From Chloroflexota bacterium (GTDB taxonomy: Bacteria; Chloroflexota; Limnocylindria; Limnocylindrales; CSP1-4), in the NCBI GenBank assembly GCA_017882025.1, contig JADGQG010000101.1, forward strand, positions 1 to 7,164: a stretch of 7,164 bases of DNA, in the 5' to 3' direction. Position numbers and translations under genes: made by a program. Each line of letters begins with the position of its first letter. The first letter of the stretch is position 1. The notes below the pieces were generated by a model. The model had not been told where the DNA came from, searched no databases, and saw only the letters and a program-made list of their open reading frames with translations. Positions 1 through 4,486 of this stretch are shown here, piece after piece.

Positions 1-1
1 C

Positions 2-130
2 CAGGTGTTCGTCTTCTACAGCTCGCAGCTCGCCGGCCTCGGCGGCCTCAGCGTCGACCTCGTTGCCTACGGCAGCCTCCGGTTCGCCCTGGCCCGGGAG
101 GTGGGCGACGCGGTGGCCGCGTCCGGCTGA
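2..130 (+). CDS. C-terminal end of an unidentified protein (5' truncated by window)
   Basis: An open frame enters from the left edge and ends at TGA 128-130, giving the last 42 residues of a protein. The tail contains the stretch FVFYSSQLAGLGGLSVDLVAYG and ends LAREVGDAVAASG. Codons are rich in G/C at the third position, as expected for a real gene here. The piece mixes hydrophobic and small residues but is too short to call a membrane segment or a family. I do not recognise it. Its stop lies 128 bp before the next gene, and the promoter-like elements in that gap suggest it is not co-transcribed with what follows. Confidence 0.55.
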   Translation, partial: QVFVFYSSQLAGLGGLSVDLVAYGSLRFALAREVGDAVAASG

Positions 131-144
131 GGCCTCCGGAGGGC

Positions 145-197
145 GGCCGGTGTACGGTGCGAGCTGGCGCCGCCGCGGCCGGTCGGCATACGGTGCG
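145..197 (+). promoter_or_regulatory. Duplicated promoter-like element upstream of the 259-633 gene
   Basis: The module GGCCGGT followed shortly by TACGGTGCG occurs twice: GGCCGGT at 145-151 with TACGGTGCG at 153-161, and GGCCGGT at 177-183 with TACGGTGCG at 189-197. Each contains TACGGT, which fits the TAnnnT form of a high-GC bacterial -10 box (153-158 and 189-194). No convincing -35 is visible. I infer tandem promoters, or a duplicated operator, for the gene starting at 259; a chance microduplication is possible. Confidence 0.35.
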
Positions 198-198
198 G

Positions 199-243
199 GC
201 CGCGGATCCCGACCCACAACTGCCTGTTCTCCTGATCCGCGGC
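199..243 (+). promoter_or_regulatory. 10-bp perfect stem-loop in the leader, abutting the ribosome binding site
   Basis: GCCGCGGATC at 199-208 is the exact reverse complement of GATCCGCGGC at 234-243, with a 25-nt loop. The 3' arm ends directly against the Shine-Dalgarno GGAGG at 244-248. If transcription starts about 7 nt after the second -10-like box (189-194), the 5' arm lies at or near the RNA 5' end. The loop contains CTCC at 229-232, complementary to GGAG of the Shine-Dalgarno, so a weaker competing fold could hide it. No known riboswitch class is recognised. It could equally be an operator in DNA. Confidence 0.4.
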
Positions 244-258
244 GGAGGTCCATGCGCA

Positions 259-633
259 ATGCAGCTGAACGAGAGCCACGACCCGGCGGTCGACCGGGAG
301 CGAATCACGGGTCCGCACGTCCGCGCGGTCGTGGCGGTGCCCGTCGCCCTGCGCGCGGCAGGTGCGTCGTGGATCCGGCATTGGGAAACCGTCCTCGCCC
401 CGGCCCTCGGGGCGATGGACGGCGAGATCGTGTGGTCGTCGATGACCTTCGCCGGCGCCGAGATCTACGCGATCGCACCCGATCCGGTCGCCGCGTTCCG
501 GGCGATCGTCGACGTGCTGGACGCTTCCCCGGAGGCGCGCGACTACCTGACGCGGGTTGACCTGGTCGGTGTGGACGCGCCCGCGGAGGATCGGTCCTAC
601 CAGAAGCGGCCGCACGCGTCGGAGCCACGCTGA
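259..633 (+). CDS. Unidentified 124-residue protein
   Basis: I do not recognise the family. I chose ATG 259 because GGAGG at 244-248 lies 10 nt upstream; the frame is open further upstream to an ATG whose extension runs through the promoter-like and hairpin region. The product starts MQLNESHDPAVDRERI. It has a hydrophobic strand at residues 22-31 (RAVVAVPVAL), an aromatic stretch WIRHWETVLAPAL at 38-50, two likely strands (EIVWSSMTF, AEIYAIA) around 56-72, an amphipathic helix at about 75-90, and a charged tail. The alternating strand and helix pattern suggests a small soluble alpha/beta protein. There is no signal peptide, membrane segment or cysteine motif. It heads a small + strand cluster: its TGA touches the ATG of a possible 30-codon ORF, and a GIY-YIG-like gene follows 89 bp after the stop. 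Coding status is well supported; function is unknown. Confidence 0.65.
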   Translation: MQLNESHDPAVDRERITGPHVRAVVAVPVALRAAGASWIRHWETVLAPALGAMDGEIVWSSMTFAGAEIYAIAPDPVAAFRAIVDVLDASPEARDYLTRVDLVGVDAPAEDRSYQKRPHASEPR

Positions 634-726
634 ATGCCCGGAAGGGGCTGCGCACCGCACTCGAGCGCCACCTCGACGAACGGCGCGACGGTGCAGAATC
701 CACCGGTGATGCGGACGCCCGGGTGA
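634..726 (+). CDS. Possible 30-residue connector ORF, translationally coupled
   Basis: ATG 634 follows the TGA of the preceding gene directly (TGAATG). GGAG at 621-624 lies 9 nt upstream as a possible Shine-Dalgarno. The ORF stops at TGA 724-726, overlapping the GTG start of the next gene in a GTGA. That next gene has no good ribosome binding site of its own, which would make sense if ribosomes arrive by coupling through this ORF. Third codon positions are mostly G/C. Against it, the peptide (MPGRGCAPHSSATSTNGATV and ten more residues) has no recognisable features and is short enough to arise by chance. It may be a coupling device rather than a functional peptide. Confidence 0.22.
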   Translation: MPGRGCAPHSSATSTNGATVQNPPVMRTPG

Positions 727-1082
727 GCGACAGGGCCCAGCGCCGAGCGCTGCGCGACGCCTACCGGCAGGCGCCGCCCGACGCCGGTGTCTATCTCATT
801 CACAACAGTGCGGCCGGGAAGGCGCTCCTGGGCTCTACGGTCAACCTGGCGAGCCTCCATAACAAGCTCGAGTTCGCCCGGGCGACCAACACGACGGGCG
901 TGCTCGACCATCGGCTCCGGGATGTTGCCGGCGCCTTCGGCGTCGGAGTCCTCTCGCTGGAAGTGCTCGAGGTGCTCAAGGTCACGCCAGCGATGACGTC
1001 CGCCGAGGTGCTCTCGGATCTCGCGACGCTCGAAGCGCTCTGGCGGGAGAAGCTGGGCCCGGACCGCCTCTACGCGCGCTGA
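723..1082 (+). CDS. Small GIY-YIG nuclease-family protein, divergent
   Basis: This 119-residue product looks like the stand-alone short GIY-YIG family found in many bacteria. GVY at residues 22-24 matches the first signature strand (AGVYLIHN). KALLGSTVNL at 33-42 matches the second, with LLG in place of YIG. LEVLEVLKV at 79-87 and LATLEALWREKLGP at 100-113 match the later strand and the helix that carries the metal-binding Glu (candidate E104). The Arg that normally follows YIG in the first helix is not obvious; K48 or nothing occupies the place. The usual terminal Asn is also missing, as the protein ends RLYAR. Nuclease activity is therefore doubtful, and a DNA-binding or degenerate role is possible. 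GTG 723 is chosen because it lies about 20 residues before GVY, the usual distance, although no clear Shine-Dalgarno precedes it. The frame is open upstream to 561 without ATG or GTG. It converges on the flavodoxin gene 26 bp away. Confidence 0.75.
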   Translation: MSDRAQRRALRDAYRQAPPDAGVYLIHNSAAGKALLGSTVNLASLHNKLEFARATNTTGVLDHRLRDVAGAFGVGVLSLEVLEVLKVTPAMTSAEVLSDLATLEALWREKLGPDRLYAR

Positions 1083-1108
1083 TCCCCCGGTCGGCACGCT
1101 GGCGGCGT

Positions 1109-1618
1109 TCAGGCTCCCGCGGCTGTCGGTTCCGCCTTGAGTGCCGCAGCGATCCCGCGTGTCCATTCCCGAACGTCGTCCCACGGACGGAAGTCGCCCT
1201 CGGGCGCCCGGACGGCCTTGAGGATCACCTTTTCCCCGAGGCCGAGCACGGCCTTGTCCACCTTGCCGGCAAAGAGCCGGTGCTCGCGGGCATGCGTCGT
1301 CCCGATGATCTCGGTGACGTCGACGGGGTCCTCCTCGGGCTTCGGCGGGTCGCCGATCGGCCCGCTGGAGAAGAGCCAGACCGGCAGGGACGCAAGCTCG
1401 GCAGCGTGGCGCTCCACCAGGTGCTTCGCCGTGTCCATCCAGTGGCCGACGTAGATGCCGCTGCCGAGCACCGCGGCGTCGTACCCGTCCAGCGTGGTGA
1501 CCGCATCGGGCGGCAGGACCACGACCCCCAGGCCGGCCTCCGTGAGCGTCTCGCCGATGGTCCGGGCAATCTCGGCGGTCGCGCCGTGCCGGGAGGCGGC
1601 GCTGACGAGCACCTTCAT
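1109..1618 (-). CDS. Flavodoxin domain protein (HemG-like, Flavodoxin_5 type)
   Basis: The 169-residue cytoplasmic protein has the layout of a small FMN-binding flavodoxin. The N-terminal strand and phosphate loop are MKVLVSAASRHGATAEIA (residues 1-18), where SRHGATAEIA binds the FMN phosphate. The second loop region is YDAAVLGSGIYVGHWM at 46-61, and the third is PVWLFSSGPIGDPP at 79-92. A C-terminal W-rich segment, FRPWDDVREW at 143-152, is typical of the actinobacterial members. The family is related to protoporphyrinogen oxidase HemG, but many members stand alone with unknown partners, so I would not call it hemG. ATG 1618 is preceded on the coding strand by GAGGT at 8-9 nt spacing. The frame is open upstream by 30 more codons, but that stretch does not look like flavodoxin. 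It is transcribed alone, divergent from the DUF1918 gene. It probably acts in electron transfer or redox stress. Confidence 0.85.
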   Translation of the reverse strand: MKVLVSAASRHGATAEIARTIGETLTEAGLGVVVLPPDAVTTLDGYDAAVLGSGIYVGHWMDTAKHLVERHAAELASLPVWLFSSGPIGDPPKPEEDPVDVTEIIGTTHAREHRLFAGKVDKAVLGLGEKVILKAVRAPEGDFRPWDDVREWTRGIAAALKAEPTAAGA

Positions 1619-1638
1619 GGTTGTATACCTCGTTGGAT

Positions 1639-1650
1639 GTTCGTCCGAAC
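1639..1650. promoter_or_regulatory. Palindromic operator-like site in the flavodoxin leader
   Basis: GTTCGTCCGAAC is a perfect inverted repeat (GTTCG, TC, CGAAC). It lies 20 bp upstream of the flavodoxin start codon on the coding side. Its position downstream of the candidate -10 box would suit a repressor site. It resembles LexA boxes in base content but has the arms the opposite way round (GTTC-4-GAAC, not GAAC-4-GTTC), so I do not call it one. Confidence 0.3.
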
Positions 1651-1676
1651 TGCCTGGAACGGGCGCTCGGACTGTG

Positions 1677-1692
1677 TGCACCCTGCACCCTA
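1677..1692 (-). promoter_or_regulatory. Tandem 7-bp repeat with -10-like box, candidate flavodoxin promoter
   Basis: On the + strand TGCACCC occurs twice head to tail (1677-1683 and 1684-1690). Read on the minus strand this is TAGGGT (1692-1687) followed by GCAGGGTGCA. TAGGGT fits a TAnnnT -10 box and would start transcription about 60 nt before the flavodoxin ATG. No clear -35 is seen. The tandem repeat itself could be a regulator site. Confidence 0.28.
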
Positions 1693-1902
1693 CGGGTCCC
1701 GATCCCACGGCGCGGAGGGCCGAACGTCCCGAAGCGGACCGCCGGTCGGGACGGCCATCGGTGACGCGTCGGGTCCGCGGCGGAGATCGCGGGCCGTTCG
1801 TTCGTGACTTCGGCCCCTATCGCGGTCGACGCGGCCGGCGCATCCTCCGCGCAGGCGCGGCCGTGGCGGGCGGGTTCCGCGCCGTGAACCGGGAGGTGAC
1901 GC

Positions 1903-2112
1903 ATGGACACGCAGGTCGGCGATCGCATCGTCGTGGAGTCCGAGAAGGTCGGGCTGCCCGACCGCGAGGGCGAGATCCTCGAAGTGATCCCGGCGACCTA
2001 CGGGACCCGCTACCGAGTCCGCTGGGACGACGGGCGCGAAAGCACGATCCGGCCCAGCGCGGGGAGCTCGCGGACGATCCCCAAGCCGGCCGACACGTCC
2101 ACCTCGACCTGA
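1903..2112 (+). CDS. DUF1918 family protein
   Basis: This 69-residue cytoplasmic protein matches the DUF1918 family closely. It opens MDTQVGDRIVVESEKVGLPD, followed by REGEILEVI (residues 22-30) and YRVRWDDGRESTIRPS (39-54), the usual signature of this small beta-barrel domain, then a polar Thr/Ser-rich tail. The fold is SH3-like; its biochemical role is not established, and it is common in Actinobacteria and Chloroflexota. ATG 1903 has an excellent Shine-Dalgarno, GGGAGGTG at 1891-1898, and starts exactly where family members start. It stands alone, divergent from the flavodoxin and convergent with the permease, 15 bp between stop codons. One difference is the segment after DDGRES, where members I recall end in an FxPG-like phrase; here it reads TIRPSAG. 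Confidence 0.85.
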   Translation: MDTQVGDRIVVESEKVGLPDREGEILEVIPATYGTRYRVRWDDGRESTIRPSAGSSRTIPKPADTSTST

Positions 2113-2132
2113 CCCCGGGCGCGAGCCTCAGG
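2108..2132. terminator. Weak inverted repeat across the DUF1918/permease stop codons
   Basis: CCTGA at 2108-2112 pairs with TCAGG at 2128-2132 across the 15-bp tail-to-tail gap, with CCCCGGG in the loop. Three of the five pairs come automatically because both genes end in TGA. No T-tract is present on either strand. It may help end transcription in both directions, but the support is slight. Confidence 0.18.
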
Positions 2133-3456
2133 CAGCGGCCTCGCCCGCTCCCCCACTCCCACGGGCGGTCAGGATCTGGTAGAGGACGATCGCCGTGAGC
2201 GTCGCGGTGCCGATCCCGCCCAGCTCGAAGTCGCCGATCTTCACGGTGAAGTTGCCCGCGCCCATGGTGAGCGCCGCGGCCACCGTGATGAGGTTGCGGC
2301 TCGCGCTGAAGTCGACCTTGTTCTCGACCCAGATCCGGGCGCCTGTCGCGGCGATCAGGCCGAACAGGATGATCGCCAGGCCGCCGAGAACCGCCCAGGG
2401 GATCGTCCCGATCAGGGCGCCGAACTTCGGCGAGAAGCCGAGCGCGATTGCCACGACCGCCGCGATCACGAAGATGAGCGTGGAGTAGATCTTGGTGACA
2501 GCCATCACGCCGATGTTCTCGGCATACGTTGTGACACCGGTTCCGCCGCCGAATCCCGCGACCATCGTCGCGATTCCGTCGCCGAGGAACGCGCGACCCA
2601 GGTACGGATCGAGGTTCCTGCCCGTCATGGCGCCGACCGCCTTGACGTGACCCAGGTTCTCCGCGACGAGAACGATCGCGATCGGGGCGATCAGGGTAAC
2701 CGCGTTGATCGAGAACGTGGGAGCGGTGAAGTTCGGCAGGCCGATCCAGGCGGCGTCGCCGAGCCTGGTGAAGTCGATTGCCGGGCCCAGGTTGAACCCG
2801 TTCGCAAGCACGAGGTAGACGATGTAGCCGATCACGCCGCCCAGGAGGATCGGCAGCCGCCGGAGGATCCCCGGCGCGTAGACGGCGACCGCGGCGACGC
2901 TCAGCACCGTGATCAAGCCGATCGCCTGGTTGAAGGACGTCGTGGCGGCATCCTTGCCAGCGAGATCGCTGATGGCGACCGGGGCGAGGTTGAGGCCGAT
3001 GACCGCGACCACGGCACCCGTTACCACGGGTGGCATGAGCTTCTCGATCCAGCCGTAGCCCACGGCCATGACCACCACGCCGACGATCGCGTAGAGCGCC
3101 CCGGCGGCGATGATCCCGCCCAGGGCGACCCCGATGTTCGCGTTCAGGCCGCTGCCGGAGTAGCCGCTGGCGGCGATGACCACGGCGATGAACGAGAAGC
3201 TCGAGCCGAGGTAGCTCGGCACTCGCCCGCCGACGATGACGAAGAAGATGAGCGTCCCGATCCCCGAGAAGAAGATCGCGGTATTCGGATCGAAGCCCAT
3301 CAGGATCGGGCCCAGCACAGTGGCGCCGAACATGGCGAAGATGTGCTGGAGGCCCACCGCGAGCGTCTGGCCCCAGGGCAGCCGCTCGTCGGGCGCGATG
3401 ATCCCGTCGCGCTTCAGGGTCCAGTGAAAGGGGCGGCTTGGTCCGCCAGCGTCCAT
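2128..3456 (-). CDS. NCS2 family uracil/xanthine-type permease (UraA/RutG-like)
   Basis: The 442-residue membrane protein is a nucleobase:proton symporter of the NCS2 (nucleobase-ascorbate) family, with many hydrophobic helices in the 14-helix arrangement of UraA. Helix 1 begins at LAVGLQHIFAMFGATVLGP (32-50), containing the family QH motif. GSSFSFIAVV (84-93) belongs to the TM3 region. VLVAENLGHVKAVG (262-275) carries the substrate-binding Glu of TM8 (E266, aligned with UraA E241) and the conserved His (H270). GGTGVTTYAENIGVMAVTK (304-322) carries the second binding Glu in TM10 (E313, aligned with UraA E290). The AEN and GVMAVTKIYST wording is closer to RutG-type pyrimidine permeases than to UraA, and the length equals E. 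coli RutG as I recall it. Exact substrate is inferred. ATG 3456 is preceded by GGAGG 6 nt upstream; an upstream ATG 31 codons earlier lacks one. No pyrimidine genes flank it. Its leader has tandem hairpins touching the ribosome binding site. Confidence 0.92.
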   Translation of the reverse strand: MDAGGPSRPFHWTLKRDGIIAPDERLPWGQTLAVGLQHIFAMFGATVLGPILMGFDPNTAIFFSGIGTLIFFVIVGGRVPSYLGSSFSFIAVVIAASGYSGSGLNANIGVALGGIIAAGALYAIVGVVVMAVGYGWIEKLMPPVVTGAVVAVIGLNLAPVAISDLAGKDAATTSFNQAIGLITVLSVAAVAVYAPGILRRLPILLGGVIGYIVYLVLANGFNLGPAIDFTRLGDAAWIGLPNFTAPTFSINAVTLIAPIAIVLVAENLGHVKAVGAMTGRNLDPYLGRAFLGDGIATMVAGFGGGTGVTTYAENIGVMAVTKIYSTLIFVIAAVVAIALGFSPKFGALIGTIPWAVLGGLAIILFGLIAATGARIWVENKVDFSASRNLITVAAALTMGAGNFTVKIGDFELGGIGTATLTAIVLYQILTARGSGGAGEAAA

Positions 3457-3462
3457 CCGCGG

Positions 3463-3501
3463 CCTCCAGGGCAAGTCAACCCTGGGCCCGGGCACCGGGC
3501 C
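3463..3501 (-). promoter_or_regulatory. Tandem hairpins in the permease leader, one covering the Shine-Dalgarno
   Basis: Read on the minus strand, GGCCCGG-TGC-CCGGGCC (3501-3485) forms a 7-bp hairpin with a 3-nt loop. It abuts CCAGGG (3485-3480), an 8-nt loop, and CCCTGG (3471-3466), a second perfect 6-bp hairpin. The Shine-Dalgarno GGAGG occupies 3467-3463, so its first two G residues are paired in the second hairpin. The two hairpins share base 3485 and could compete. This would suit translational control of nucleobase uptake. I do not see the conserved PyrR-binding loop and recognise no riboswitch. Confidence 0.38.
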
Positions 3502-3534
3502 ATACAGGGTCTGTTCGGGGGTGGGACGCGCCGG

Positions 3535-3540
3535 TGTCAA
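3535..3540 (-). promoter_or_regulatory. Consensus -35-like TTGACA upstream of the permease
   Basis: The minus strand reads TTGACA at 3540-3535, a perfect sigma-70 -35 hexamer and rare by chance in this GC-rich background. It lies 79 bp upstream of the permease start codon. The -10 expected about 17 nt downstream is poor (CGAACA at 3517-3512), so the promoter assignment is tentative. Transcription from here would include both leader hairpins. Confidence 0.3.
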
Positions 3541-3597
3541 GATTCGCATGTCGCGGCGACAATTTCACGGCCATCCTGCAGGCGTCGGCGGGCGCCC

Positions 3598-3603
3598 TAT
3601 GCT
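3598..3603 (+). promoter_or_regulatory. -10 box for a leaderless PAC2 transcript
   Basis: TATGCT (TAnnnT) sits exactly 7 nt before ATG 3611, so transcription would begin at or within a base or two of the start codon. No Shine-Dalgarno precedes that ATG. This is the usual layout of leaderless genes in high-GC Gram-positive-type bacteria. No good -35 is visible. Confidence 0.45.
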
Positions 3604-3610
3604 TCGGCGC

Positions 3611-4462
3611 ATGGAGCTGCTCCAGATCGAGAACGCCGACGGCCTGATCGCGCCCGTGGTCATCGCCGCCCTCGATGGCTGGGTAGACGCCGGCGGCGCA
3701 GCCACCACCGCGGCCAGCCACGTGGCGGCCGACGGTACTCGTGTCGCGACCTTCGACGACGACCGCCTGTACGACTACCGCGCGCGCCGTCCCACCCTGG
3801 ACATCGTGGATGGCCGCCCCGCAAAGCTCGCGTGGCCGGAGCTGGTCGTTCGTCGAGTGAAGGTCGGTGGGCAGGACGTTCTCGTCCTCACCGGGCCGGA
3901 GCCGGACTTCCACTGGCGGGAACTGACCCGGGCCGTCCTGGAACTCGCTCAGCGCCTGGGCGTCGCGGAATGGATCAGCCTCGGGGCGATCCCGGCAGCC
4001 GTGCCGCATACCCGCGACGTCCCGATCATGGGCACCGAGTCCGCGCCGGGCCTTCTCAGAGCGGACGTGACGCCCGGCCCGGACGGCATCCTGCGCGTGC
4101 CCGCCGCCGCGATCTCCGTCCTGGACCACGCGATCGCACGGGCCGGCATCCCGGCCGTCGGCTATTTCGCGCAGGTGCCGCACTACGTGACCGGCGCCTA
4201 CGTGCCCGCGGCGGTGGAGCTGCTCCGCGTGCTGGGTCGCCACCTGGGCCACGACGTGGCCCCGGGCGCGCTTCGCGACGAGTCACGCCAGGTGCTGGCG
4301 CGACTGGACGCGGCGACCGCGGCCGACGAGGGAACGCGCGCATACGTGGAACGGCTTGAATCGACCGTCGATGAGGCGCGCCGCCCATCGGGCGGCGACC
4401 TCATCTCCGAGATCGAGCGCTTCCTCCGCGAGAGCGGCCCGGAGGGCGGCCGAAACGCCTGA
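3611..4462 (+). CDS. PAC2 family protein (proteasome-assembly-chaperone-like)
   Basis: The 283-residue soluble protein matches the bacterial PAC2 family. Signatures are VVIAALDGWVDAGGAATTAA (residues 16-35), ATFDDDRLYDYRARRPTLDI (46-65), VLTGPEPDFHWRELTRAVLE (92-111), and ISLGAIPAAVPHTRDVPIMGTES (122-144), which together make the alpha/beta core shared with archaeal and eukaryotic proteasome assembly chaperones. GYFAQVPHYVTGAYVPAAVELL at 184-205 follows. The last 70 residues are charged and helical (LARLDAATAADEGTRAYVERLE), likely coiled, as is common in actinobacterial members. In bacteria its biochemical role is unproven, and no proteasome gene is present here. ATG 3611 is chosen because homology begins there and a TATGCT box sits 7 nt before it; ATG 3599, four codons upstream, overlaps that box. 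It converges with the htrA-like gene, 20 bp between stops. Confidence 0.88.
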   Translation: MELLQIENADGLIAPVVIAALDGWVDAGGAATTAASHVAADGTRVATFDDDRLYDYRARRPTLDIVDGRPAKLAWPELVVRRVKVGGQDVLVLTGPEPDFHWRELTRAVLELAQRLGVAEWISLGAIPAAVPHTRDVPIMGTESAPGLLRADVTPGPDGILRVPAAAISVLDHAIARAGIPAVGYFAQVPHYVTGAYVPAAVELLRVLGRHLGHDVAPGALRDESRQVLARLDAATAADEGTRAYVERLESTVDEARRPSGGDLISEIERFLRESGPEGGRNA

Positions 4463-4486
4463 TCCGCGAGCCGCGGACCGGATCAG
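4459..4486. terminator. 8-bp inverted repeat spanning convergent PAC2 and protease stops
   Basis: CTGATCCG (4459-4466) is the exact reverse complement of CGGATCAG (4479-4486), and both stop codons lie inside the arms. Three pairs are expected because both genes end in TGA, but five more are not. A nested alternative, CCGCG-AGC-CGCGG (4464-4476), overlaps it, so either fold could form. There is no T-tract. It is a candidate bidirectional terminator or 3'-end stabiliser for both transcripts. Confidence 0.4.

Larger units (their letters stand above)
1619..1902. other. Divergent intergenic region between flavodoxin and DUF1918 genes
   Basis: This 284-bp region should contain the promoters of both flanking genes. 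It holds a 12-bp palindrome at 1639-1650, a tandem 7-bp repeat at 1677-1690 with an adjoining minus-strand -10-like box, and the strong Shine-Dalgarno GGGAGGTG of the DUF1918 gene at 1891-1898. A 7-bp inverted pair, GCGGACC 1734-1740 and GGTCCGC 1772-1778, is spaced too widely to interpret. I see no convincing small gene and no clear promoter for the + strand gene. Confidence 0.5.

Noticed and set aside
131..148. Terminator for the partial first gene (CCTCCGGAGG palindrome between GGCC copies)
   Set aside because: The palindrome leaves only about 3-4 pairs once a loop is allowed, and there is no T-tract.
1083..1108. Terminator between the GIY-YIG and flavodoxin genes
   Set aside because: Only the automatic CTGA/TCAG pairing of opposed TGA stops and a weak ACGC/GCGT pair are present.
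1639..1650. LexA (SOS) box
   Set aside because: The Gram-positive type box has GAAC and GTTC arms in the opposite order; here the order is GTTC then GAAC, and no SOS gene is adjacent.
597..1928. 443-codon minus strand frame overlapping the GIY-YIG and flavodoxin genes
   Set aside because: It runs antisense to the GIY-YIG gene and in a different frame from the flavodoxin; composition is Arg/Pro/Gly-rich with no family resemblance.
2647..4359. 570-codon + strand open frame antisense to the permease
   Set aside because: Its product is a charged, repetitive sequence rich in Arg, Asp and Gly with no domain, exactly opposite a clear NCS2 transporter and then out of frame within the PAC2 gene.
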